Shown piece after piece: positions 44,063 through 54,731 of a stretch of DNA of 64,000 bases. The stretch lies in contig JAHLKF010000005.1 in the NCBI GenBank assembly GCA_025558075.1, positions 620,001 to 684,000 of the forward strand, read 5' to 3'. The notes below the pieces were generated by a model. That model searched no databases and had not been told where the DNA came from. It worked only from the letters and a program-made list of their open reading frames with translations. This stretch comes from Gaertneriomyces semiglobifer. Lineage: Eukaryota > Chytridiomycota > Chytridiomycetes > Spizellomycetales > Spizellomycetaceae. The translations under genes and the position numbers were made by a program. The number at the start of each line of letters is the position of its first letter. The stretch's first letter is position 1.

Positions 44063-44959
44063 ATGTCTGAACGGAAAGTCCTCAACAAATACTTCCCTCC
44101 GGACTTTGATCCGTCAAAGATCCCTCGGAGAAAACTCCCAAAAGATCAACAACACAAAGTCCGCCTCATGACGCCCTTTTCGATGCGATGTAACACATGT
44201 GGAGATTATGTGTACAAAGGAAAAAAGTTCAACGCAAGAAAAGAGCGGGTCGATGGGGAAAATTACCTTGGAATTCAGATTTTCAGATTTTACATAAAGT
44301 GCCCAAAGTGCTCGGCCGAGATCACCTTTAAAACCGATCCTAAAAACGCGGATTATCTCGCAGAACATGGAGCACAGAGAAACTTTGAGCCATGGCGTGA
44401 TGAAGCGGCAGCAGAAGATTCTGTTAAAGCAGAAAGGGCACAGGCCGAAGAGAATAATCCAATGAAAGCACTAGAAAATCGGACATTGGATTCAAAAAGA
44501 GAAATGGATATTTTGGATGCGCTTGATGAAATTCGCATGCGTAACGCCAAGAATGAACGAGTAGATGCGGACAATCTTCTGGTAAAGATGATCATGAGCG
44601 ATGAAGAACAGATAGAAAGGATGAAGCGAGCACAGGAGGAGGAAGATGACCGAATAGCAAAAAGTCTCTTTCAGAGTGTGGACGGGGAGCATGTGCGACG
44701 ATTGATCGATGACGACGTACCTGCGAATGCGATTCCCGTCGTACGACCTGACTTGGACGTTAAGAACAGCTCGGATGGCTTTCTGTCGGTCGGTGCAAAG
44801 AGGAAACCAACTACTGAAAGTTTAGGAATTGTGATTAAGCGTAAGAAAGGCCCGCCAGAAACCCCCCAGGAGTCAAAGGCAGCGAGTTTGAAATCAGAAG
44901 ACACACAAGCATCAAATGCTCTTGCGTTACTAGGAGGAGCCTACAGTGATTCGGATTAA
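44063..44959 (+). CDS. YJU2: Splicing factor YJU2/CWC16 (CCDC94 family)
   Basis: Single exon, 298 residues. The family signature is complete at the N-terminus: [20 protein letters not shown], then [60 protein letters not shown] and [16 protein letters not shown]. Four Cys (CNTC and CPKC) form a zinc site. The C-terminal half is a charged helix with a Lys/Arg segment ([13 protein letters not shown]). Yju2 joins the activated spliceosome and promotes the first catalytic step. The absence of introns contrasts with its neighbours. Confidence 0.95.
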   Translation: MSERKVLNKYFPPDFDPSKIPRRKLPKDQQHKVRLMTPFSMRCNTCGDYVYKGKKFNARKERVDGENYLGIQIFRFYIKCPKCSAEITFKTDPKNADYLAEHGAQRNFEPWRDEAAAEDSVKAERAQAEENNPMKALENRTLDSKREMDILDALDEIRMRNAKNERVDADNLLVKMIMSDEEQIERMKRAQEEEDDRIAKSLFQSVDGEHVRRLIDDDVPANAIPVVRPDLDVKNSSDGFLSVGAKRKPTTESLGIVIKRKKGPPETPQESKAASLKSEDTQASNALALLGGAYSDSD

Positions 44960-45445
44960 GATTAGCCTTCGTTGAGACCACGAGGAGTTTTTGAAGTACT
45001 GCACGATGGAGTCGGATGCCCTTCGACAACCAATTGCAGCGGTCCTGAGGACCGTCAGGGCGTCTCCGATAAAATTGGCTGGAAGTAGTTGCCGTCTGAC
45101 CCGGACAATTTCACAACCTCTTGGAAATCCCAATGCCGTGCCTAATCCAGGGCAAGCCGCATCACCCCGAGGCAGAGATAGTGGCATTTGCACTTTGTAT
45201 ATATAATCAACCGTATTTTTAACAAGAGAACTATGTAAGCAATCAATGCCGCCCAGGCCACTATCTCTCTCGTATGCTCCTCGTCAAGAACTACTGTTAC
45301 CACTATTTCGGTTATTGATTGAGCGTTATTGATAATTTAATGGATGAGCGCGGTTTTCGAAAGTTTTTGAAGTTAAACTCATAGTAAGAGATCATTGGGA
45401 CAGTGTTTACCAGTCTTGACAGCGATTATTCACAACGTTGAAGAC
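44960..45445. other. Intergenic between YJU2 and TRM1
   Basis: About 490 bases holding the YJU2 3' end and TRM1 promoter. Nothing recognised. Confidence 0.5.
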
Positions 45446-48002
45446 ATGGCGACCGATCAGGTCGAATCTGGTCCGAAGTGGATGACTCGGGGTCCTGATG
45501 GGACCGTTTTCATCACCGAAGGTTCGTCCAGGAGCTTTCAGGAGCATCACGTTTGCTGAATGAAAACGATTGTAGGAAAGGCCAAAATCCTCTTTCCGTC
45601 GGAAAACTCTGTCTTTTACAACCCTGTACAGGTAATGGACGATGCAAGTTCAGTAACTGTTATGCAGAAATTCATCCACTTCGCTCGGTGCATAGGAGTT
45701 CAACCGTGATATGGTGTGCTTAAGTCTCAAGCAGGAAGAGTTAACCGCACGAGACTAACATCACCTACGCAGTCTATTGCGGCCATCAGGACGTGGAGTG
45801 AAATCGCCGCGCTTGAACATGCTAAAAGGCAACAGACACCTGTTAAGGCGGCTCAACAACGTAGGTATAAATGGCGAAACCGATTGGGCCGTCCGAAGAA
45901 TTGATGCCCTTTTTAGTTCCCGTCATTGCCGCAACGGATGCCACAAGTCGACCGCTTGCTCAAATAAAGATTACGTACGAAGACCATACGAAATCATTCG
46001 GAGAGGAGGACTTAGAAGAGCCGAACTGGGAGTCAGATGAACTGAAAGACTGGAATTTCGCTATTCTCGAAGCACTATCTGCTACAGGATTACGCTCCAT
46101 CAGATACGCAAAAGATATCCCTCGACTTAGACACATTATTGCAAACGACCTATTGGACGATGCAGTCGAAGCTATTAAGCGAAACGCAGAGGATAACGGG
46201 GTTGCAGGTATCGTACAGCCCAACAAAGGAGATGCCTCGTAGGTTTTATGCTGCCTTAGTTCGTAAGGGACATGACTTACATGGTGGTCCGCAGCGCGGT
46301 CATGTATCAGGCGATAGGGACTGGCTTTGACGTTATCGATCTGGACCCGTACGGCTCGGCAACGCAGTTCTTAGATGGGGCAGTGCAAGCTGTGGCTGAA
46401 GGAGGTAAGGTATCTGTTGCACTACGCAGACGGTAAGTGCAATATGCTCACAGAAGCTGTAGGCCTTCTCTGCATAACTTGCACAGATCTGGCAGTGCTG
46501 GCTGGTTCACAAGCTGATGCCTGCTTTGCCAAATACGGGGCGATGTCTCTGCCGAACTCACCCTTTTGTCATGAACTGGTAAGTACATCCTGCACTTGTT
46601 AGGCACCATTGTTGAAGGCTGAACAGGTTTCTACCGCAGGCATTGCGAATTTTGCTGCACAGTACACAACAGGCAGCATCTCGGTACAAACGCGTCATCG
46701 TCCCCATGCTAAGCTTGAGCATTGACTTTTACGTGCGGGTGTTTGTGAGAGTGTTCACCTCGCCCGGCTTGGTCAAACGAGTGGCTGGGTAAGTCTTTGT
46801 AAAGTTCCAGGATGACCGGCTCTGTGTTAACAGAAGGTAGCAAAACATCCATGGTCTACCAATGCACGGGATGCCGCAGCTTCGTCACGCACCCGCTGGG
46901 AAAATCCCCTGAGCACGGTGATGGCAACAAAATTGGGCCAATAACAGGCCCTCCGGTCAACAACAAGTGCGAACATTGTAACCGACCTTTCCATGTAACG
47001 TTACCACGCGTTGTCGCGCAATGTTGTTAACTGATTTTAACGGAATATCTCAATGTAGACTGCGGGCCCGTTTTGGTCGGCTCCCATTCACAACGCAGAG
47101 TTTGTCCACCGCATGCTCAAGCATGTGAAAAGTACAGATGCATCGACTTACGGAACGAAAGCTCGAATGACTGGGATGCTTAGCGTGGTCTCCGAAGTAG
47201 GCGACGCAGAGTCAGTGCGGTTTGATATTGGCCACTAATACCTCATCCATTCAGGAACTCCCTGTCCCGCTGTATTACAATATTGCGACATTAAGTAGCA
47301 CAGTGCATACGCAGTCGCTTCCGATTTTGAAGATTATGTACGCCTGGTCTTGCTTTTCACTCACTCGATTCTGTGACGCCTTTCTAATGACATCCTAATC
47401 AGGTCTGCCCTCCTCAATATGGGATATAAAGCTTCGCTGACCCATGCCTCGACCAACTGCATCAAGACAGATGCATCGCCTCAAGCCCTCTGGGACATTA
47501 TCAGAGCCTGGGTGAAACTGAATCCTGTCAAAAACATCAAAGAGGAGGCACCGGCGGGCTACATTTTGAAACAAGACTCGAAGTGAGTTCACATGTTAAT
47601 TGAGTTGATGAACTGATAGATTGGATTGCTGATGCGCATCAGACATACCGTGAGTTTTGATTTGCATCCCAATGCCGACCCGCCGTCCAGGAAAATCAAG
47701 CTTGTACGGCACCAGAACAACCCCACGAAATACTGGGGCCCTATGGTGAGATAAGGGCCGACGGGACTGCCAGCGGCAACTTGCTCACATCTTTGCATCA
47801 CAGGCTAGGGCAGGTCGGCGTGATAAGAAGGGTTCCGCATCCGACAAACAGGCAAGCGGTGAAGCAACCACAAAGCCGGAGAACGATCCTCTGAATTGTA
47901 CGGGCCTATGCATTTTGCTCCTACTTGACACCCTCACATATTGATGTTATCCTTCAAGCAGTGAGCAAGAGACCATTTCCACAAGAAGAAGACGGTTGGT
48001 AA
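45446..48002 (+). CDS. TRM1: tRNA (guanine26-N2)-dimethyltransferase
   Basis: About 15 exons: 45446-45521, 45576-45631, 45696-45713 (18 bases), 45773-45860, 45917-46238, 46295-46404, 46463-46578, 46640-46788, about 46837-46994, 47059-47196, 47255-47337, 47403-47582, 47643-47745, 47804-47897 and 47962-48002; about 576 residues. Landmarks: [26 protein letters not shown] (the microexon), [55 protein letters not shown], the zinc-finger CTGC...[15 protein letters not shown] and [10 protein letters not shown]. Trm1 makes m2,2G26 in cytosolic and mitochondrial tRNAs. One junction (46788/46837) does not close in frame with canonical ends; see findings. Confidence 0.92.
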
Positions 48003-48527
48003 TTTTAAGGCAACTGACTCTAATGGTATTTCGATTGAATGCTAACGGGAAACTATTCTGAAAGATGGCATGCACGGCAAGCGAGCAAAGGCTGATTCAC
48101 TATAACTTATAGCCGTTTCCGAGTAGGAAGAGTTGGGCGGGCAGCGCTGTCCACCATGAGTACAGTACACTAGGGAGACACAGATAGACATTTAAACGAA
48201 CTTGATCGTTATGGGCGAGACCTGAAATGAACGGATAAGAACTCGAAAGCTATTGATGGATGTTCGTACAACGGCTAAACTTCAGGGTGACATTGAGGCA
48301 AAGTGCTGAGTACATGAGACAGTTTGATTTGCAGTGGAACGATTGGGATTAAGGAAACCTTAAGCCTCAAAGCTACCAGCTCCCCAGCGACATTCTACTA
48401 CTGCCATGAATGCCGGCTTGACTTAAATAGAGGTGCAGGTTTAGCAGTTTTAAAGATTTGCCTCACTATCCAGGAAACTGCAGCATAGAAACGACGCCCA
48501 TTCGGCAGGATGGCGGTTGAAAGAACC
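48003..48527. other. Intergenic between TRM1 and COA8 3' ends
   Basis: About 525 bases, tail-to-tail. The minus ORF reaching 48398 overlaps the COA8 terminal exon in another frame and is rejected. Confidence 0.45.
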
Positions 48528-49259
48528 TCATCGGACCGTGATACCCTGCGCCCGGTAACCGCCTCCCATGCGGACAATGGCATGACCCAGTCTCTGCCAC
48601 CAAGCATCAACACCATGCATAATGGGACCCATCGATGTCCGCAAAGAACACAGCTCGGCACGCAGCGCTGGAAGAAGCATACGCGTGTTTTCTTTCCACC
48701 ACAGGCTGTTATATGCGGCATGGCGTTCGAGTGAGGCGTTGAGGTAATCTTTGTAGAACACTGACAGTTCTGATGGTGTTGGTTGTCTTCCATACGTGGA
48801 TACTACTGTGGAAACACTGACATTAGTGTCCGCACCGCAAGTAAATCACAAGGCTAGTTCCTCACTTGACGTTTCATATGCAAGTTTGGCGGCTTGGAAG
48901 TGCCTGTTGTTCTCGGTCCAAAATTGGTGATGCCATCGTTGTACGCGTTCTCTGTGTCGGTAAAATGCTCTCTGTTCTTCAGTGTAGTTTCCGCTCTCTT
49001 CATTGTATTGGACAAGGCGGATGTGAGATATCGGGTGCGGGGACGAAACTGCTGGGGCGGTGGAAGTTTTAAGGGGACGCGAAACGGCATCTTGAATCAT
49101 CGTGGGTACTGTACGCATCAAGCGCACATGCTTGATCGTCTGAGTCGCACGGCAAATGCTGGCCTACATGTTCAATTGTTAGCGATGAACTCGCGTGAGC
49201 TGGTGTCGATCGATCTTTGCATCACCACTCACCGTTGAAGATTGGGAGACGAGAGCCAT
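48528..49259 (-). CDS. COA8: COA8/APOPT1-like mitochondrial cytochrome oxidase assembly protein
   Basis: Three exons: 49259-49233, 49163-48866 and 48802-48528, giving 199 residues. The start MALVSQSST leads into a basic, mitochondrial-type presequence (ASICRATQTIKHVRLMRT). The family core follows: SSPHPISHIRLVQYNEESG, RHRERVQRWHHQFWTENNRH, FQAAKLAYETS and, after the last splice, ELSVFYKDYLNASLERHAAY and NSLWWKENTRMLLPALRAEL. This order (HPIS-R, WxxxFWxxNN, FYKxFLxxNxxxHxxYNxxWYKxN) is that of COA8, a matrix protein protecting complex IV assembly from oxidative stress. The C-terminal 35 residues after GPIMHG are not conserved and may be affected by an unseen intron. Confidence 0.8.
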
Positions 49260-49515
49260 CCTGAAAGCGCCTTGTGACGGTAAGGTACCCAGTTGCTTCC
49301 TTCAAACTTCCTCGGTCCTGGTCGCAGTCGTCGCCTGTCGATAATCTACTTCAAAGGCCATCGCAGTTGAGATCCTCAAATTCCCAAATTCTCCACAGAC
49401 AACAAGAACCCTAAACCTAGGTGATTATGTAATATATGCGGAGTTTTGACAACACGCGTGTTACTATCAGGAAAACACTTTCGCTAAAGTTGACAGGCAT
49501 ACGCCCTATTTGCTC

Positions 49516-52150
49516 ATGGCAGCCATTATCGAGTCTCCTTTTACCGTCGCAACTGAACCGCGGCGCCCGCGCTCTCGTAGTCAAGGCCGGACGAGCAGTG
49601 CACGGGCCCGCAGCTCGTCTGGTCGTCCCAAAAACCGAATTAGCCGCAGCAGTTCCCATTCCGTGACCGTCGCACCGCTCTTCCCATCTGTATCTCCGAC
49701 TGGCAATATACTTGGTGCTATAGGACCAATACCAAAAGGCCGATTTCCCACGCAAAATGCGCCGCGAGGTGGCGTGAAATTTCGCCTGGATCCCCATCTC
49801 GATATCGGAAATCGGCTGTCTGCGGATGTAAATGACCCAGAATCAGACCATGAGCTATTATACCATGAAATCTACCCCTACCCGCCAGCTCCGTCTACCG
49901 ACGGTCCCTTCCAAATACCTACACTGGCGCCGCTAACGCGAGCGCAGAATGCCCGACTAACTGCCCTAGCGAACCTCTTGAACAAGAGTTATATAGGGGA
50001 AGGGAGGGATCAAGGAAATCGAAATTCTGGAACAAACAGAATGCAGAGAGGCGATAGGGCTCGTTACACGTTTGCTGATGATGATGCTTACGCTGGGTTC
50101 GAGAAGAATTTTGCTGAAGTACAAAAGCTGTTAGGCAGGTACCTGCCTTCTTCTCAGCATCGTTTAATTAAATATATCCTAAATCCCATTCTTACAGAGC
50201 GTGCGAAGTACTTGGATGAGCGTGGTTACAATAATACTTCCGTGGCAGCAGCGGACGTCGAGAAAAAACGACGGCGTGTGGAGAATTTCACCAGGTCCAA
50301 CCAACAAGCTCATCAACAAATGCTCGAACTCATGTCTGACAACAAATCACTGGCCGGTCGGAAGCCGATTCGCGTGATTGCCGCAGAACTAAGCAAACGT
50401 ATTGAGACTTTGAAATCGAACCAAACCGAGTGGGAATCCTTCCAAGCACGCATTTGTAAGTGTAAAGAGGCCTTTATTCTCCAGGATTGCCGTACGTTAT
50501 ACAAATTACATTTGTTGGCCTGTAGTAGAGTACCGAGCAACCGACGCCAAAAATACCCGAGGGGTAACGCTGGATGCAGTGCAGCAAAACAAGCAGAATG
50601 TGCGTCATTTGCGGCCCGAGGTCCGTAGGCAAACGAGAAAGGAGTTGGTGTGTTGTCTTTTGTTAACTGTATCACGATTGGCTTCGGACTGATTATTGCT
50701 CCGTAGGCAGCTGAGCACGATCACCACCGCGAGGAGGTTTTCAACAGGAAGCGTGAGCAAGACCTCTTCTTGTGGCGTGAGAGAGTGGCATCGTTGCGGA
50801 AAAAGGAGGCAGATCTGGTTAGCTTCCGCATTAGTTACCCCGTGAGATAAAATTCTCACCTTCCCTAACATATTCAGGGTCAAAGCAAGAAGCCTGAAGA
50901 ACAATTGGGACGCGCCCAGACGCTTCAGAAAAAGTGGCTTATCATTACCTCCGTGGCAAGTAGGCTAGCCATGATGCGGATTGTTCTCGAGGTAAGTCAG
51001 CTCATTGTGAACATTTAATCTACTGTCACCGCTCAACGGGGCAAGTCTAGGCTTCCAGAGCGGAACGATCTGAGCGTGCGCGACGTAACCGTGCAGCACG
51101 GGTAATTCAGAAGGCATACCGTCGACATAAATCGCTACGTCAAGAACGTAAAAAGCGAGAAGCGCTGACAACAATAGCAGTGTGAGTGTTCCGTCTCAGT
51201 GTTCACATCCTCAGCCATCACTTATTCCCGGTAATCAGCGTATTTCGTATATATATCCGTCGACGAAGGGAACGAATGAAGCACTCAGCTTCCAATACAA
51301 TTCGTCAATTCTTCCGCGATGTCTATGATGTGTCTAAGCTTATGAAAGTTGTAAAGAAATACCGCTTTTCTGGTACATTTTTGGTTCCAGCAGTGAGAAA
51401 ATCTGCAGCTACTGATTCCCGTATTCATAGTGGTGAAATGCCAGTCCTATGTACGTTCCTGGAGGGCGATAATAGATTGCCAAGTAGAGGTCCTATGCCG
51501 ATATTGGGACAAACTGGAGCCGCTATGGTGGGCACAACGAAAGCAAAATGCAGGAGCGCGGGCCAGCAGCGCCGTAGAAGTAGATGACAAGAAAGATAAG
51601 AAAAAAGAAAAGGTGGATAAATCCAAGGGTGCAAAGTAAGGGACCAGGCCTTTGGTTACCTGAGCAATGAATGAGATTAATTTCAACTCGTTGCACAGGA
51701 CCAAGGGGAAGTCTCGTAAAGATGAATCGTCTGACAAGGTTTTTCTCAAAGTAGCCGAGTAAGCACGGATGCAAACCTCCCATGGCCGAGTGAATGAATC
51801 TGACTGTTGTCATATCAGTACCACAAAGCGAGCCTTATTACGAGAGGATTTACTCGCACGGCGCAAGCAACATCGGAAGCTAGTCAAGCAATTTGAGCAG
51901 GATAGCTTGAGAGATCTGAAGGTACCTTGTCAGCCGTATCGTGCAAGTTCGTCGCATGTTGATTAACTTATGCCCATGCTCATTCAAGTCGGGAACAACG
52001 ATCAGCAGCCAGCCGAAACCCCCGCTCTTCAAGGTAGGCATATTGATTTTCAGAATAGGAAACCCAGCAACTCACTTCAAATTATAGCTTCTTCCATCTC
52101 AACCTGATATGTATAGCCTGATAGAGAAAGGCCATTTGACAGCTTACTAA
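49516..52150 (+). CDS. Large IQ-motif coiled-coil protein, probably axonemal
   Basis: Eleven exons: 49516-50455, 50526-50620, 50707-50817, 50878-50991, 51051-51181, 51239-51372, 51431-51635, 51699-51758, 51819-51921, 51989-52033 and 52088-52150, giving 666 residues. All junctions close in frame. The N-terminus is Ser/Arg/Pro-rich, then helical segments follow, an IQ motif in exon 5 (AARVIQKAYRRHKSLRQERK) and a possible second in exon 6 (NTIRQFFRDVYDVSKLM). A Trp-rich block (YVRSWRAIIDCQVEVLCRYW, then LEPLWW), a Lys/Asp-rich stretch and the tail KPPLFKLLPSQPDMYSLIEK complete it. The Trp-rich block and LLP-type tail recall metazoan and algal ciliary IQ proteins, but I cannot name the orthologue. 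Confidence 0.75.
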
Positions 52151-52561
52151 GGGGCAATACTTACATTACTTGCTATTTTACACAAATGGATGTGTGCTTT
52201 AACCTAGGTTCACAAGGAACTCTAAGCGTATAGCTCAGAAGCGGCTTGCAGCCATGATAGGACGACAATATCTGATAGTTGTTTGAACATAGCTCGCTCG
52301 ACGCTACTCGCCACATCGCACCAATCCCCGTGAACATTTGGTCGGCTTCTGCATAGGGAGTCGTACGAGATCTGTGGTATTCACAGACGTCGCTGCCGAC
52401 ACCGGCAACTATTCCAACAGATGATTATGCCGCCATAATAATCGTTGCAAGTATTAGTTGGCACTCTCGCCAGTTCCATGTCACGTGTAAACTGGTAGCG
52501 TATTTATACCTTCACAAGTTCGCATTCAGGAAGGGCAGCGGCAGACGGGCCAACACTAAAA
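52151..52561. other. Intergenic
   Basis: About 410 bases with the promoter of the FAM210-like gene (CACGTGTAA at about 52482). No gene. Confidence 0.45.
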
Positions 52562-52969
52562 ATGCGAGCGGTACTGCGAAAAGTAAAAGCCCCCTTCGTT
52601 TATCTGCGCTCGATTGGTGCTCGATATGGAGCCGCTTGGCTGGTCACATCCCAGTTCTTCTCGTGGCTACATTTTTTCATGATCTACGCCTATCTACTGC
52701 TGACGGATACCGACGTTGGAGCCTTGGTGCGCTCGTGGGACATGGGAGAGACGGTAATCACAATTGCCGATAATGGAGGGAGGTTTGCATTGGCGCTCGT
52801 GTTGAACAAGATGCTGTCACCGCTGCGGTTCTTTTTAAATCTCGCTGTCGCGCCAATCGTAGCCCCGTGGGTCAACCCCAAAGTAGATGCTTGTGTGAAA
52901 TGGTTTAAACGAAAATCTGGTGACAAAAGCTCTGCAGCTTCTGGGCTGACGTATGCCAAAAGTGTGTGA
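52562..52969 (+). CDS. DUF1279/FAM210-like mitochondrial membrane protein
   Basis: Single exon, 135 residues. The basic N-terminus (MRAVLRKVKAPFVYLRSIGA) fits a mitochondrial or membrane-anchored start. A hydrophobic helix follows (AWLVTSQFFSWLHFFMIYAY), and then the segment GGRFALALVLNKMLSPLRFF with LNLAVAPIVAPWV. This has the DUF1279 pattern of RYGxxxVxTxxxxxxxxxxxxY then AxxxxKxLxPxRxxxxLxxxPxxxP. Human FAM210A/B are mitochondrial inner-membrane proteins affecting translation and respiration. The match is by pattern, so the exact orthologue is uncertain. Confidence 0.6.
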   Translation: MRAVLRKVKAPFVYLRSIGARYGAAWLVTSQFFSWLHFFMIYAYLLLTDTDVGALVRSWDMGETVITIADNGGRFALALVLNKMLSPLRFFLNLAVAPIVAPWVNPKVDACVKWFKRKSGDKSSAASGLTYAKSV

Positions 52970-54731
52970 TACCCCTGCGACGTCGGCGTGCACGGTAAGT
53001 CTTTGATCGCGGCAGCTATGAGATGCTACCGCGACCTGACCTTCCCATCGACGCTTTCATGCGATTTTGGCTACAACCAGAACAAGGAGAGATAGTCTCG
53101 TGTTTCTCGCTTCGACGGAAGTCGAACGAATGTGTTCGCAGCTTGGAAAAGTGTCGTAATGAGTTAGTGGAAGGAACGCCTCATTTGTTTGTGTGTTGGA
53201 TGGTCTGTTGGTCAATTCGTGCGCAGAGTGGCGGGTACACCAAAGTAGGATCGTTTTCCTGAGGGAAAGCGTGCGGGTTATCGAGGCGCGAAGGTTGGAG
53301 CCCGAAAAGCGAAATAAATGGAGCATTCAGAGCCGTATTTCTAAGAACTCAAGGGCTGCCTCAATTTCATGAGCTCTTGACGACTTATTTGGGAATAGCA
53401 CGAAGATACTGGAGAAAAGAGCGCCGCGAAAAGATTCGACGCAGTAAACCTCTGAACTGTGTATCTTCTCAAGCGGCTTGGAGGCCGATGGGATGAGTGA
53501 AGTTGAATTTCTCTCAAGCCGACTGCGCGGGTATATACCCGGTCGTGCCGCCTGGCTAGTTCTGCGTTGGGACTCTGTAGCAGGAACGATTTTCAATGGA
53601 AATATTGCTAGCCTCAAAACTTGCATGAACGGCCAGTGCGCATCACCAATGGTAGTTTTGGATGAGCTTCGCTCGGATGCAGCGCTTCCCTAAGGAAGCG
53701 TGCATGCCAGCGAGGGTTCCATAAGCCTGAGTAGTGAGCAACTTCGTGAGGGTTGCCTAGGAGAGTGAGACAAACCGAAGCCTAATTATCCGTATAATTT
53801 GGAATATACGCTTGTCACTGTCACCAAAGCTGTCGTACTTCCATCAATCTGTGCCATGCCCAAACCACCCACACCCGCCGGACTCTCGCTGCAAGAGGTC
53901 GGGGCATGACCAGTGCGGATTGCAGGTTAGCTTGGATGCCAGCTTTCATATTTCAGACGAGAGCGCGAGGGCGCTTTCGCAGAGCGTTCAAATTCATAGT
54001 CCGTTTGATGGGCCATACCAGTAACATCAACAGGCGAAGGCCGCGCTTTGCTTGTAACTGTAGCGTCGTACATTTGAGGGTGTTGGCTTAATAAACGATC
54101 TTCTGGTCATCTTGCATTGTGTTCCTCCCAAGTGATAAGCGATGAAGTTTAACAATTCAAGATGCTGCGGCGAACGTTAGCACCCCACCGGAGGACACAT
54201 ATATATGTTCCGGAAGGTCATCCGGACGGACCGGTTGCGAATCCCAGGAACTCATCCGAGCAACATGCCTTGTTGCATCTTCCACAGGAAATAGTTTGAA
54301 TGGTACGCCGTGTATGGACTTTGAACGCCTCTGCGGTCCCTCCTTCATTGAGATGACTCAAAGTAGAAGGGTCCGCAGGAAAGCGGGGTCACGATCGTTG
54401 GCGTGAGGTTTTCAAAGTCGTCGTTGACATTTGTACGTAACACCATGAAGGCCGATACGGTGGCAAGCATGAAAACTTAGGCATGCATTGTTGTCATAAT
54501 GGTCAGTCGTATGCGCCAATCGACACAGTCCGACATCAACGGCAGAAACCTTGCAGGTCCGGCAGCGCTGAACCGTTGAAAAGTTCTTGTGCGCCAGTGT
54601 TTCGGTCGTCTGAATGATGTCTGGTTAACAGCATATGGACCTCACCAATCAAATTGCAAACTGCTTCCACAGAGGCCTCCCAGCTATTCATCGCAGAGGT
54701 ATGCCAACGGCAATGCTGTCAACGGATTGGA
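52970..54731. other. Gene-poor stretch, no supported gene
   Basis: About 1.75 kb. Several ORFs of 60-100 codons exist on both strands (for example minus 54157-54348 with an ATG and fair codon use, plus 53478-53693), but none shows a domain or joins to another by splice signals. The last 80 bases are open in the frame of the AAA-like gene and may contain its true 5' exon. Confidence 0.45.

Noticed and set aside
48398..48793. Minus-strand ORF of 131 codons
   Set aside because: It is an out-of-frame reading of the COA8 terminal exon, whose conserved FYKDYLNASLERH frame is the real one.
54157..54348. Minus-strand ORF of 63 codons with ATG and fair codon use
   Set aside because: Too short to judge, no domain, and no splice partner found. 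Kept only as a possibility in the gene-poor stretch.
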